A DNA stretch of 64,000 nucleotides from NCBI RefSeq assembly GCF_002797875.1, contig NZ_PGFC01000002.1, positions 310,001-374,000 of the forward strand. Reading direction: 5' to 3'. The stretch is from Pseudoscardovia suis. Lineage in GTDB: Bacteria > Actinomycetota > Actinomycetes > Actinomycetales > Bifidobacteriaceae. How positions within the stretch are numbered: position 1 is the first letter of the stretch; every line of letters starts with the position of its first letter. The notes under the pieces were generated by a model. That model did no database searches. It was given only the letters and a program-made list of their open reading frames with translations, and was not told the DNA's origin. This document shows positions 50,001 to 58,900 of the stretch, in pieces. Made by a program: the position numbers and the translations under genes.

Positions 50001-50511
50001 GAAGAGCCTGACGGGTCACGCGAAGGGCGGTGCGTGCGTGTTCCAAGTGCATGGGCTCACGCAGATGTTCGAATCCGGCATCGTGCCGGCGAACGCGGCG
50101 CTCGATTGCGTGGACCCCAAGCTCAAGCGCGACGATTTCATGGTGTGGTTGCGCGAACCGCTCAATCTGCGCACCGCCGGCCGCACCGTGAAGGCGGGGC
50201 TCGCCACGTCGCTCGGCTTCGGGCATGTCTCCGGCTTAGTGGCGCTGGTGCATCCGGGTGCGTTCGAGGCATCCGTGGCGCATAGTGCCGGCGAGCAGGC
50301 TCTCGAGGCGTGGCGTGAGCGCGCCAACCAGCGCTTGGCTGCGGGCGCGGCGCATCTCGCGGCAGGCATGCTCGGCCATGCGCCGCTGTTCGAGCCGGTG
50401 GACGGCCGTCACCTGCGTGAGGACGGTCCCCATTACGACGGGCATGAGGTCGAGAAGGCCATGCTTCTCAACCCGGATGCTCGTTTGGGCGCCGACGGGT
50501 ATTATGACTGA
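41035..50511 (+). CDS. fas: Type I fatty acid synthase, single-chain
   Basis: One 3158-residue polypeptide carries the whole cytosolic cycle from acetyl/malonyl-CoA to long-chain acyl-CoA. ATG at 41035 follows AAGAGGAACC; the frame extends 33 codons upstream without a start signal. Rough residues: acetyltransferase with GHSQG (118), enoyl reductase (from KPVLLAGMTPTT, 398), dehydratase hot-dog with GDFNPIHTSRRAA (1240), malonyl/palmitoyl transferase with FVYPGQG (1345) and GHSLGEY (1448). After an Ala/Pro/Val/Thr linker (1762-1805) come the acyl carrier domain with the probable pantetheine Ser in GVSSRRNQLLMDI (1843), ketoreductase (VVTGVSANSIAGQV, 2179), and ketosynthase with Cys in VSACATAAVS (2801), then KHDTSTNANDP and LTGHAKGGA. 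No phosphopantetheine transferase domain is fused; acpS follows. Confidence 0.97.
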   Translation: MTSFLTRLCDEQVILTFAGQSTPWTAALKQLADDADLSDRLHALAADSERLLEPIAADLLATTGKRVDLFDYASDSPVLGEAADSTVSVPGIALAQLGALLSAADLGFKASAVSPVASLGHSQGVLAVDMVQAAHEASDAQSERDAIVRILAIARLIGAAGARQAHLLGLDGERGTSPMMSIKGATRAQVEELIRRVNNPAGPINIGVINSRTHMVVSGHPADLAKLEQQIGREHERQAKLRAQKVRGGKVFDPSVEYLEVTVPFHSGLMEPAVQQVAAWASECGLDGAQAQRLASQVLTDDVDWQQQVDDALAKADASKVWFVDFGPGITASKLTTALVDGTGAGIVSLATAKDRIAAMELDGEPERLADWSAFAPRVVATANGREVSTAFTRLTGKKPVLLAGMTPTTVDPEIVAAAANDGYWAELAGGGQVTEDVLDTHVNELESQLREGASVEFNAMFMDRYLWNLQFGGKRLVPRKRASGAPIDGVVVSAGIPEFDEAVQLVRTLNKDGFPYVAFKPGTVDQIRQVLRIAAALEPTQVIMEVEGGSAGGHHSWESLDDLLISTYAQVRDHRNVVLVAGGGIGTPERAADYICGQWSQRYGMPLMPVDGVLVGTAVMTAKEAHTSDQVKDLLVATPGINPDAKDGDVFAPLGESWVPSGKERGGMTSGLSHLHADIYEIENSSAKAGRLLVYLEKHPDELPARRDEVIAALAATSKPYFGDIETMTYQQWAQRFADLCYPWVDRTFADRFLHLLHRIEARVAQQDSGEFESAFADTDAVLDAHAALAKLAETYPQAANLHVTPTDAAWFPALCREYPKPVPFVPVIDGELLGWWGRDQLWQSEDPRYSADSVRIIPGPIAVAGVTTKNEPVTQILGRFTEACLDRAQSEQTANAASDSTVFAALDGAVDAEAAIRRNPHISWMGHMMDNPAFDTPQGDATYEIMPVTGDAEAADTDGTVSKWNLDVHLDTHWDGEADGGTDKHAVRDIVIPLNLDASAPYLMPVVDKARLPKHVYAMLAATAGIGNTAITGDVLDAMPQVVSDDTDREQGHPFGHVEAHYTLSANLGPDHETVTGAALPAKLAKARIVPDALVGPAWPAIYAALGSVHDGDTPIIEGLLNAVHLDHLIKLTDDRDALAAHTGQTIDLTAWAENYAESASGRVVTIHVTHTTQDGTVIAEQIERFAIRGRAYSAELPVDAPAYGGIDADVRDTPRRLLRRVTVTAPTDMTAFARTSGDFNPIHTSRRAAAISGLAAPLVHGMWLSATAQHAVEARDVKGNAWPIEGWTYTMYGMVQLGATVTIDVERTGRVAGRGIVLEVTCHADGELVSRGTAITRAPISAFVYPGQGIQHKGMVLDERTKSAAAREVWERADAVTRSKLGFSILAIVRDNPTDITANGVHYHHPDGLLNLTQFTQVALATVAFAQSARLREAGALIEGSYFAGHSLGEYDALSSFAGIIPLETELVLVFHRGSTMHHLIERDEQGRSNYRMGALRPNQFGVGDDGVKEYVAQVAKESGEFLEIVNYNLEGAQYAVAGTIAGLNALRADANRRAKEAGGKPAFMFVPGIDVPFHSSKLRRGVPEFRDKLDALLPQYIDYSRLEGRYIPNLVARPFEMTKDFARSILEVVPSERIKKALEKDSVWDSYAKDDQKLGRLLLTELLSWQFASPVRWIETQRLLFTPREEGGLGVTNYVEVGLGKAPTLANLGTKTLRLPRFEGLDVNVWNVGRDEARVYCTDTDSLVPQEDLDATSISMASDSAATAAPVAAPAATPAAPVVTAPTVTAPVAAPAPAAAAASGPAADIPFTAADGIRTLLAYESKVRPDQIGDQDTTDTLTNGVSSRRNQLLMDITGELGVPSVEGAAEATVAKLCGIVTSVAPKYHAFGQVLSDAVRERLHALFGSAGIKPTHIAQRLQSAWGLGEGWTAFVTAAILLGTRDGASSRGGDLATLPANPVANAAEADALIDAAVQQVATDHGVAVAPLSAGSGSGGAVVDSAALDAFADTVTGKDGVLASTARFVLGQLGVDAPKSTGDADEDARRTVQAVEAELGSGWVDQVAPRFDERKAILFDDRWASAREDLAHIYYQHDEERAALDFTGAGETVAQQARWYEQQAKESGDKKLRDVFRTIAQQAAMSDADLAAVDEEAAKKADKKHASDADVRAARRFDGDIAVVTGVSANSIAGQVVAGLLAGGATVIATSHSFRLSIVQWAKKTYRTHATRGAALWLVPANLSSFRDVDALIEWIGTEQRETHGATTTVVKPAMEPTALFPFAAPPVHGTMADSGALFESQARLMLWSVERLIAGLSAIGADSDVDHKLHVVLPGSPNRGVFGGDGAYGEVKSAFDALVNRARPEHVWSDRVTFAHPKIGWVRGTGLMGGNDPLVKVVEKHGLTTYSTEQIADRLLDLATAKSRAKAAADGPLDVDLTGGLGSEPLDIRALRAEAEADAAASARTEMADEAAGQGADASAQSLSQPTLIKALPTPRVPQQPKADLAEWGGVTARPEDEVVIVSIGELGPWGFGRTRFEAELGIHSDGTVKLSAMGVLELAWNMGLVSWQDNPQPGWVDAEGETIAEEDIADRYRDEVIARSGIRPFNEAMGVSYKDGADEESAEVFLDHDVTFTVASQQEADEYVAADPSHTRTGRDDETGEWTVTCLKGASAFVPRRATMTRTVGGQFPDGFDPTRWGIPASMVGDVDPIALWNIVTTVDAFLSAGFSPTELLQAVHPSQVADTQGTGFGGMHSMRELYVDRYLNREYPSDILQEALPNVVAAHVMQSYVGGYGAMIQPVSACATAAVSIEEGFDKIRLGKADFVVAGAIDDIGVESVNGFGYMNATANSQEMAAKGIAPRFFSRANDRRRGGFIESQGGGTVLLTRGDIALRLGLPVAGVVGYVRSFADGAHTSIPAPGLGALAAAQGGKDSVLVRDLAKLGVTPDDIAVVSKHDTSTNANDPNESELHNTIEHAIGRTAGNPLYVVSQKSLTGHAKGGACVFQVHGLTQMFESGIVPANAALDCVDPKLKRDDFMVWLREPLNLRTAGRTVKAGLATSLGFGHVSGLVALVHPGAFEASVAHSAGEQALEAWRERANQRLAAGAAHLAAGMLGHAPLFEPVDGRHLREDGPHYDGHEVEKAMLLNPDARLGADGYYD

Positions 50512-50586
50512 TTGCAAGAATCGGGTGTTCGATGCCTTGTGGTCGGGCACCCCATGATCAGATACCCCTTGGATGAGGAGTGACGC

Positions 50587-51123
50587 ATGACCGTACTGGG
50601 GCTTGGGCATGATGTGGTCGACGTGGAGTCGTTCCGCAGGCAATGCCTGAGCCCCGGTTCGTTATTTGTGGCACGTGCGTTCTGCCAGGCGGAGCGTCTG
50701 CAATGCCAGGCGCGGGCACAGGCGAGCGGCGATGACGAGCTGATGCATCTGGCGGCGCGGTGGGCTGGCAAGGAGGCTGTGCTCAAGGCGTGGTGCGAGG
50801 CGCTGGGCGAAGCGGAATATCCGTTGGGGCTCGATGGATTCGAGTGGAGCGGCATTCGCATCGTGGAGGACGCTCGGCGCCGGCCGCATGTGGAGTTCTC
50901 GGCTTCGCTGGGTCAGTCGGTGGCCGGCAGCCTGGGCAAGGTGCGCGGCAATGGCGCAGCGCGCGAGGGTGGCGATGGCCTGGCACACTGGGTCGGTGAT
51001 GGTCTGGCTCGCGGGGTTGGTGAGAAATCCGGGAATGGCGATGGCATGGCGTTGCATTGGCATGTCTCGCTGAGCCATGATGGTCCGATTGCCTCGGCGA
51101 TTGCGCTCGTTGAATGCAACTGA
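50587..51123 (+). CDS. acpS: Holo-ACP synthase AcpS
   Basis: AcpS transfers phosphopantetheine from CoA to the carrier domain of the fatty acid synthase just upstream. The 178-residue product has the N-terminal GLGHDVVDVESFRRQ with the metal Asp, the RWAGKEAVLKAW helix, and C-terminal WHVSLSHDGPIASAIALVE. It is longer than standard AcpS (about 120-150). The excess is a Gly/Ala/Asp-rich loop at about residues 110-150 (GKVRGNGAAREGGDGLAHW and following). The pairing fas-acpS mirrors other Actinobacteria with FAS-I. Confidence 0.93.
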   Translation: MTVLGLGHDVVDVESFRRQCLSPGSLFVARAFCQAERLQCQARAQASGDDELMHLAARWAGKEAVLKAWCEALGEAEYPLGLDGFEWSGIRIVEDARRRPHVEFSASLGQSVAGSLGKVRGNGAAREGGDGLAHWVGDGLARGVGEKSGNGDGMALHWHVSLSHDGPIASAIALVECN

Positions 51124-51204
51124 GACGTATCCATATGGTTGATGCTGGCGCGACGATGCGTCGGTTGGCATGTCGCGAAGAGAGATACGGTATGCTTGAA
51201 GACA

Positions 51205-51222
51205 TTCGAACAAGTGTTCGAA
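51205..51222. promoter_or_regulatory. SOS box (LexA site) before the helicase-nuclease operon
   Basis: TTCGAAC-AAGT-GTTCGAA is a perfect palindrome containing the Gram-positive LexA consensus CGAAC-N4-GTTCG (51207-51220). It lies 20 bases before the GTG start and eight bases after a TATGCT -10-like box (51191-51196), so LexA binding would block initiation or early elongation. Confidence 0.85.
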
Positions 51223-51241
51223 GCAGACGATAGGGGGCATT

Positions 51242-54200
51242 GTGAAAACAGTATCCGTGGATGCGGCGCTTGACGACGTCGAATCATTGATGGGCGGCAC
51301 GCTCATCAATGCGGACGGGGAGCCCACGCATGTGCTGCTCGTTGAGGGTGCGCCTCGCAGCGGCAAGACGACTTTCGCTTTGCAGACGCTGAAGAAGGCT
51401 TTGGAACGCTATGGCAACGATGGCGCGATGATGATCAGTTCCAACAGGCTCACCGCTCGCGACCTCAACGCCAAGGCGTTGCAAGACGTGGAATCAAGCA
51501 CGAACCCGCGCATCGTGCGCACGCTGTCCGCTCTGGCCTTCTCTGTGCTCGCTGCCGTGCGCCGTGAGCTGGGGCTTGTGCCACCGCGGTTGCTCAATGG
51601 CGCCGAGCAGGATGCTGTGCTCACCGATGTGTTGAATGTGCACAAGGCCCATGCCGCTGCCGGAGAACTGTGCTCTACCTGCCGGTTGCTGCTTGACTAC
51701 TTCGCTGCCGCTGATTCTGCAACGCCGCCCGGTGCTGCAGGCGCCGCGAATGCAACTGGCGTAACGGGTGCGGAAGGTGATGCGACGTCGGTTCGCACCA
51801 CCACCGAAGAGACTTTCGCACAGTGCCTGTCGCAGGAGTTCGTCTCGCAGTTGCGCGACATGCTGGCGCGCATCAATGAGGTCGGTGCCGAGCACAGTGA
51901 CTTGGGGCGCATTCTCCAGCGCCTCGATGAGCAGCAGATTCTCGTCGAGACCAAGATGCGCATGCGGGTGCAGTGGCAGCTTGCTTTCCGCTTGCGGGGA
52001 GAATACGCGCAAGCGGTGTCGCAGCGTTTCCCCGATGAGTTTCGTCTGGACTCGTCGTATCTGCTTCGTGAGGCGACGCAAGCATTGGCGCAGCGCAGCG
52101 CCGCTATGGCGGGTGACGGCTTGCCCCAGCTGTTGGTCGTCGATGATGTGCAGGACGTCACCCTTGCAGGCATGGCATTGCTGCAAGCCCTGAATCGCAG
52201 GGGAGTGCTGCTGGTGCTCGTCGGGTGCAATGACGAGGCGGTGCAGGTGTTCCGCGGCTCCTACCCGGAGTTCCTCATGCTGCGCGCACTGAAAAAGCCT
52301 GTGGCGCAAGGGCAGGTTTCGGATGTTTTTGCTGCGTCGGCGGTCGATGGTGAGAGAGGGCTTGCTGATTCGAATCTGGGCAGGTTCCATGCCGCTGCGG
52401 TGGAACTCGAACCGTGTATCAGCGAGGCGGATGTCACATACAAGGATGTGATTGCATCCCGTGTGTCGCTGGCGATTGGCGCTGATGAAGAAGGACTCGG
52501 CGCCGGCACGGCGCGCCCTGGCAAGCTGCCGGATGTCCGCGGTGCTTTGGCTTTGAAGCCATTGCCCCAAGACGACCCGTTGCTGGAACCTTCGCGAATC
52601 AACGTCGAGGGAAGTCTCTACCGGTCTGCATCGAATGAGGCTGATGCCACGATTCGTCAGATCAAGGACCTGCATGTGAGCCAGCCGAACGTGATGTGGA
52701 ACGACATGGCGGTCATCGCGCATGACAACGCCACCGTGCATGCGCTGGGCATGCGTCTGAGGAACGCGGGAGTGCCGGTGCGGTATTCCTCCATCACCGC
52801 ATCGTTCGCCAAGGATTCCACGGTGCAGGGGCTTTTCGCCCTCATCCGGCTGGGTATCCTGCGGTCGCGAGGCTACCGTGAGACCAAGGAGCTCGAAACG
52901 GAGCGCCTGCGCCGCAAACTCAGCCAGCAGCAGATGCGCAACGAAATCATCCAGTCCGCCATCAAGACATACCTTGCCAGCCCGCTGATCGATTCACTGG
53001 CCGGAACGAAGCCGACTGCCGCAGGCACTTCCGTGAAACCCACGGAAGACAGCCCACAGGGAAACACGCCGGGAAGCACACTGGAAAACACGCAGGGAAA
53101 CACGCCGGCTGTTGGTGACCCCAGTGATGATGACGTTCACGTCGGCGTGACCCAGACCAATGACGCCATGAGAGCGTGGGAGAAGGCCCGCCCTGTGCGT
53201 ATCGGCGCTGTACGCAACTCCATCCAGGCGTTACTGATGGTTCTTCTCACGATTCGCCAGAACCAGGCGGAAGCGCAGGAACAAGCGGACGGTGCGGTTT
53301 CACAGGAGGCGCGCCCTGTTCCGGGAATCTCCTTGGCGACGCCGTCGGAAAGCCTCGAGCCGCTGCTTGCTCTGTACGACGATGTGGCGACCGTTGATGT
53401 GGTGGATGAATACGACGAGCTGTGCGCCCAGCTGGTTGTCGGCGACACAACGGTGCGAGACAGCATCATCAAGGCATTGCGCAACATTGGCAAAGGTTCC
53501 GCTGATGTGCAGGCCTTCTGCACGCTGCCCGCACGTATTGACGCCGTGGCGCAGGCATACCAGGCGTCGCACGACCCGTATGAGATTCTGTGGGCAGCGT
53601 GGCAGGCAAGCGGCGTCGCCGACCGTTGGCAGCAGCAGGCGGTTGAGCTTGGCAGCTATGGCGACGCGGCGAACGACCGCCTCGACATGATGATGCGACT
53701 GTTCGACTACGCTCGCACGGGTGGGGAATTCGACTCCATCGAGGATTTCATGGACCAAGTGCGGCAGATGGATGTCATCGCCGATTCATTGTCGAAAACA
53801 GGACCGAATCCGGATGCCGTGACGCTTACCACGCCCGCTGGCGCCTGCGGCAGGTCATGGGATTACGTGTGGGTTCCCGCTGTGCAGCAGGACGTATGGC
53901 CGAACCTCACGGTGCGCAACACGATGTTCGCCACCGAGGATCTCACGGATATCATGCTGCGCGGCACGCTGGGAGTCTTGGGAACGCAGGGTGATTCCCA
54001 CCGTGGACGTGTGGCGTCCGTGCTCCACAGCGAAGAGAAAGGTCTGCTCGTCGCCATCACCCGTGCCGCCAAGCGGCTTGCCGTCAGCGCCGTGTGGAGC
54101 GATGACACGACACCGTCCGACTTCCTCTTCACCTTCATGCCGGAATTGTTCCCGGTCTCCGATGACATCGCCAAGGTCAACTTCACCCAAGTGTCGGCGG

Positions 54201-55924
54201 ATTCTGCGCCAGCGGCGAGTATCCCGATGCTTATCGAACGCGCTCGCAACGTGATTGCAAAAGAGGCGTATGAAGCGTTGGAAAGCCAGAAGAATGCGGC
54301 TGAAACGCTGGGCGTGGGTGAGCAATTCGACCCGATGAAGGTGCCGGGGCTTAGTTATGAGAAACTGAGCCCCGAAGCGCGTGATGCCGTGCGGACACTG
54401 AGATACCTTGCGTCACAAGGCTATGCGGATGCCATGCCCGACCAGTGGGCGTTCGTGTACGGTCGCACCGAGCGCGAGACATCTGCTGGCGCAACCGGTT
54501 CTGATGCCAGCTCCGTTGCGAATGACGGTTCCAACGCCGACAGATTTCAGGATGACAAATCCACAGGCGGCGAATCCTGGAGTGGCACATCCGCTGACAA
54601 CAGTTCGGGGGTGCCAAGCATCTCGCAGGTGTCGCTCAGCCCATCGATGGTGGACACGTTGTGGGATTGTCCGGTATGCGCACTGCTTGACAGGGCTCTG
54701 GGAGGTCCCTCCGCCACGAAGATCAACCAATCCTTCGGCATCATCGTTCACAAGGTGGCGCAGATTGCCACCGAAAGGGGATGGGACAAGCCAGGATTCC
54801 CCAATGATGAACTGAGCCGTGACGAACGCATCGCGCAAATCACCAATCGGATGCAAAACGAGTACAACCGGCTGTCGGAAGCCATGCACGTGGACAACGA
54901 CCCGCAGTCCCAATACTCCGCGCGCCGCAAGGAAATCACTGTGCACGACACGTTGCAGCACATCGCCTCGTACTTCGTCAACGTGAACAGCGAGGGTTAC
55001 GCGGCGGATGCGAAATACGGTCCTCTCATTGGTAAATACGACCGTGTCGAGAGCGAATATCCTCTCCACGTGCAGTTCAGCATCCGCGAACTGCTTCCCT
55101 TCTTCCAAATGATGGATGTCGAGAATCTTGCGAGTGTGAGTGTGGAACGTTTCCAGCTCCTGCTGGATATTCTTGCCGGCGGTTTCGCACCAGGACTGAC
55201 GCCAGATACGAAAGTCACGCTCAATGCGCGCATTGACCGTCTTGAGGTGCGCAATGACGTCGAGACGGGATTCCCTTTCTACCGCATCGTTGACTACAAG
55301 ACGGGGCAACAAGGTCATACGGGTGCTGAAAACTACTCCGATTTGCAGCTGGTGTGCTACCAGCTCGCTTTGACGATGAGCCAAATACACGAGAATGGCG
55401 TGGACCTGCCGCTGATTCCCATCGCATCGGCAGGCTTGTTTGATATCGAGAAGAACGACGCACCATCGTCTTTCCACGCTGCAGAGAACTGCGCACAGCC
55501 TCCGCTGTTTGTCGACATGCCCTACCAAGACGGCGATGAATCCGGGCGGGTGCCCTGCTTGAACAACAGCAAGGATAGGCTGGATTCCCACTCCTTCGGA
55601 TCCTCATTGCGCACATCGATCAACAACAGCGCTATCGACTCCATTGCTCGGGTCGTCGCTGTGGCGCAATACGAGTATGACAGCATCGGGGAGATTCCTG
55701 TTGAACTCGCATTTGTGCTCAGCAGCTTTGAGAATCACACGCTCGGCTGGTGGTCACTCACGATGCTGTCTCGTATTTTCTACGCTGCTTCTGTTGCCGG
55801 TACGCAAGGTACGGTGCCGGCTCATGAGGCTTCGAGGAAACATATGCGCTACTGCAGGCACAAGAGGGTGTGTCCTGCATGCGGAGGAGAGCTGACCACC
55901 GTCATGGGGAAGGAAGAACGATGA
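51242..55924 (+). CDS. AdnA-like helicase-nuclease (UvrD family) with C-terminal PD-(D/E)xK domain
   Basis: This is the first subunit of a probable AdnAB double-strand-break resection machine. The start is GTG. The Walker A is EGAPRSGKTT (about residues 35-44) and the DExx box is atypical, VVDDVQD (about 298). The nuclease domain lies at about 1140-1550. It has FGIIVHKVAQ (about 1166), YRIVDYKTGQQ with the catalytic Asp and Lys (about 1347), and four Cys in the arrangement C-P-V-C near 1142 and CRHKRVCPAC at about 1538-1547. These could ligate an iron-sulfur cluster as in AddB-type nucleases. At 1560 residues it is about half as long again as mycobacterial AdnA (about 1045). Extra Ser/Thr/Gly-rich insertions lie near 580-620 and 1080-1120. 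It overlaps the next gene by four bases. Confidence 0.82.
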   Translation: MKTVSVDAALDDVESLMGGTLINADGEPTHVLLVEGAPRSGKTTFALQTLKKALERYGNDGAMMISSNRLTARDLNAKALQDVESSTNPRIVRTLSALAFSVLAAVRRELGLVPPRLLNGAEQDAVLTDVLNVHKAHAAAGELCSTCRLLLDYFAAADSATPPGAAGAANATGVTGAEGDATSVRTTTEETFAQCLSQEFVSQLRDMLARINEVGAEHSDLGRILQRLDEQQILVETKMRMRVQWQLAFRLRGEYAQAVSQRFPDEFRLDSSYLLREATQALAQRSAAMAGDGLPQLLVVDDVQDVTLAGMALLQALNRRGVLLVLVGCNDEAVQVFRGSYPEFLMLRALKKPVAQGQVSDVFAASAVDGERGLADSNLGRFHAAAVELEPCISEADVTYKDVIASRVSLAIGADEEGLGAGTARPGKLPDVRGALALKPLPQDDPLLEPSRINVEGSLYRSASNEADATIRQIKDLHVSQPNVMWNDMAVIAHDNATVHALGMRLRNAGVPVRYSSITASFAKDSTVQGLFALIRLGILRSRGYRETKELETERLRRKLSQQQMRNEIIQSAIKTYLASPLIDSLAGTKPTAAGTSVKPTEDSPQGNTPGSTLENTQGNTPAVGDPSDDDVHVGVTQTNDAMRAWEKARPVRIGAVRNSIQALLMVLLTIRQNQAEAQEQADGAVSQEARPVPGISLATPSESLEPLLALYDDVATVDVVDEYDELCAQLVVGDTTVRDSIIKALRNIGKGSADVQAFCTLPARIDAVAQAYQASHDPYEILWAAWQASGVADRWQQQAVELGSYGDAANDRLDMMMRLFDYARTGGEFDSIEDFMDQVRQMDVIADSLSKTGPNPDAVTLTTPAGACGRSWDYVWVPAVQQDVWPNLTVRNTMFATEDLTDIMLRGTLGVLGTQGDSHRGRVASVLHSEEKGLLVAITRAAKRLAVSAVWSDDTTPSDFLFTFMPELFPVSDDIAKVNFTQVSADSAPAASIPMLIERARNVIAKEAYEALESQKNAAETLGVGEQFDPMKVPGLSYEKLSPEARDAVRTLRYLASQGYADAMPDQWAFVYGRTERETSAGATGSDASSVANDGSNADRFQDDKSTGGESWSGTSADNSSGVPSISQVSLSPSMVDTLWDCPVCALLDRALGGPSATKINQSFGIIVHKVAQIATERGWDKPGFPNDELSRDERIAQITNRMQNEYNRLSEAMHVDNDPQSQYSARRKEITVHDTLQHIASYFVNVNSEGYAADAKYGPLIGKYDRVESEYPLHVQFSIRELLPFFQMMDVENLASVSVERFQLLLDILAGGFAPGLTPDTKVTLNARIDRLEVRNDVETGFPFYRIVDYKTGQQGHTGAENYSDLQLVCYQLALTMSQIHENGVDLPLIPIASAGLFDIEKNDAPSSFHAAENCAQPPLFVDMPYQDGDESGRVPCLNNSKDRLDSHSFGSSLRTSINNSAIDSIARVVAVAQYEYDSIGEIPVELAFVLSSFENHTLGWWSLTMLSRIFYAASVAGTQGTVPAHEASRKHMRYCRHKRVCPACGGELTTVMGKEER

Positions 55925-58900
55925 GCAATTCCATCGAGCAGCAGCGCGTCATTGATGTGCCGGAATCCAGTGATGTCCTCGTCATTGCAGGCGCTGGTTC
56001 CGGTAAGACCTACACCATGACGCAGCGCATCATCAAGCTCATCTGCGATGACCATGTGCCTGCCGAGAAGATCCTGGGCCTCACCTTCACCCGAAAGGCG
56101 GCAGGGGAGCTGCTCACGCGTGTGTCGAATGCCGTGTCGCAGGCCCGTCGCGATGCTCGGAAGGCAGCAGGCAATGCGGGGCCGGGCGATGCCGGGAACG
56201 TCGCTGGTGCCACTAACCCGGATTCGGCTTTCATGAAGCCACGGGTCTACACGTATGACGCATTCTTCCAATCCATCGTGCGCCAATACGGTTTGCTCAT
56301 CGGCATGGACCCTGGCACGCAGCCGCTTAGCTCGGCGGGCGCTGTTCAGATGATTTCCGACATCATCGGCAAGAACATGGACTCCCTCTTCGCCGCCCAC
56401 TACTTTACGGGTGATGATGGGAACGGCGATGCCGCCGGTTTGAGCCCCGATGCGGGTTCGGGCCAGTCGAATGCCAGCGGCATGTCTGACAGCGAGGATA
56501 AAGAATCCGACGCAGGCTCTTTCGAAGCCTTGGTCAGCGACATCCATTCGCTTGCCAACGAATGCGCGAGCTCCATGATCGGTGCAGATTGCCAGACCAT
56601 TGCCGAGGCGCTCGACCGCATCCAGCGGTGGGACAATCAGTTCCTTGGCCAGCTTCGAGAAGCGCGAGCCCAGCTGCTTGGCATTGCACTCGAGGATGTC
56701 AAGGATCCAGTCGGTGCCGTGAAGAAACCGCAGCCGAATGCGATGCCCAAAACGGCACGAGAAGTTTTCTCAGGGGATTTTGAAGCATGGCTTCATGCTG
56801 TTTTCGATGAGAAAGCATGGACGGCTGCTGTGGATGAGGCAAAGAGCGCAGGACTGATTAAGAGACGCATTAATCTTCCGAAATGCAAAGACTCCGATTA
56901 CGCCAACCCGATACAGAGGTACTACGATCAGGTCCTCCAATACCTGTTTTATGTGACGAAGCGGCGCAACATGCTCATCCCGCTGGCACGTCAGTTCGAT
57001 GCGCGCAAACGCGAAGCAAAATTGGCGGAGTTCTCGGACTTCACCATTGCGGCGTTCCAGCTTTTGACACGCTTCCCATCCATCGGCGCTGACTATCGCC
57101 GGCGCTTCACCCATGTGTTCCTGGACGAATACCAAGACACCTCCACCACGCAGGCGACGCTGCTGGCACAGATCTTCCACCCTCAAGATGTGAATTCCAC
57201 GGACTTAGTGAGTGGCGCGTCTCCGCGCAAGTCCGCGGTGACTGCGGTGGGCGATCCGTATCAGGCCATCTACGCATGGCGTGGAGCGAGCCCAGGTGCG
57301 TTCCGTCTGTTCCGTGAGAAGTTCGGCATCACCTCCGAGCCATATTCCCTCTCCGTCACGCGCCGCAATCCCAAGCTCGTTCTCGATGCCGCAAACCGGC
57401 TCACCGATGCATTCCGCAAACAGTGGACGCCTGATTCGAATGTGCCCCACAACAAGCGAGAAGTGGAGGTGCTTCCGCTCAAGCCTTTGGAAACGGAGGA
57501 AAGCGGTGGCGCTGCGATGGAAGCCTCCGTTGCAACAGACGCGAACGGAGCTGATCGCGCTGCAGATGCCGACGCTGACCCCGCGACGCATTCCCCGACG
57601 GGGGCGTCTTGCGGTGAGAAGGCGCCATTCCTTGGCCTCGCCGCTTTTGAAACGGGCGCTGAAGAGATTGCCGCAGTCGTGGAATTTGCAGCGCATGCGC
57701 AGATGTACAAGAAGGTGCCCAATCCTGCGAAACCAGGGGAGTTCGAGAAGCGGACGCCAGTCGCCATTCTGTTCCGTTCCACACGTCCCATGCAGGATGT
57801 GGCGGATGCCATCAGCCAGGCCGGCATGACGTACGAGATCATCGGCGCCAGCGGCTTGTTGCACCGAGCGGATGTCGCAGACCTCAAGGCGTTGCTGGAA
57901 GTCGTGGCAGACCACTCCAATACACCGGCGCTGCAGGAGCTTCTTGCGTCGCCTCGCTTCTCCATTCCTCACAGCGCTTTGAAGAAGCTCGCCACCATGG
58001 CGACGCAGAAGAACATCGACTTCCAGTACCGTACGTTGGAAGAGGCGGGCTATGTCACCTCTGACGAGAACACGACCGAATCCGACCGGAAGGATGCGGT
58101 GAACCGCCTGCGCGACGACGTGATGCTCCCCACTGGGGTTTTTCTCGCCGACCTGCTCATGGACGACGATTTCGATGAGCAACTGAGCTTGCTCGAAGTT
58201 CCCGATGACGTCGCCTTCAGGCTCCATGAGGCAAGCCTGATCCTGCGGCGCGCAGAGAAGGCATCGGAGCGTTCCCTGCGTGACGCGATGCATACGGCAA
58301 GTGCCGCATTGACGCTGCCGATGGATTCTTCGCTCGCTCGTATCGTGGCCGATGGCGAAGGGATGCCGAACTCCACGTATGGCGCGGCGTTCGATGCTGT
58401 GATGCAACAGGTGGATTCCTACGAGCAGGAGCTGCCTGACTCCATGCACCCTACGGTGCGTGGGTTCTTCGCATGGATGGCGGTGCAGGAACGCGAACCC
58501 GCTCCGCCTGCGGCGAACCTCGACCAGACCGCCGACGTGCAGCTCATGACCGTGCATCAGGCAAAGGGCTTGGAATGGCCGGCTGTCGCGGTCATGGACA
58601 TGCGGAAAGATACGTTCCCCTCATCAACGGGAGACAATCTTCTGGTTGTCAAGCCTGGCAGCGCTTCATGGACTGAGAAAGACGGTCCGTCATACACCGC
58701 GACAAAGAGAAGCTGGCTGGAGAACCCAACCGCAATACCTGCTCCCGTGCGCGCGGATGCGGATCTTCTGCCCCGTTTCCCGCATGATGGCAGCTCCATC
58801 AGCGAGTGGAATGATGCCGCAGGGGAGTCCGACACGGATGATGGGCGTTCGACGTTCCCGACGATGGCCGTTCGTATTGAACGCGAGACATTGGACGCGC

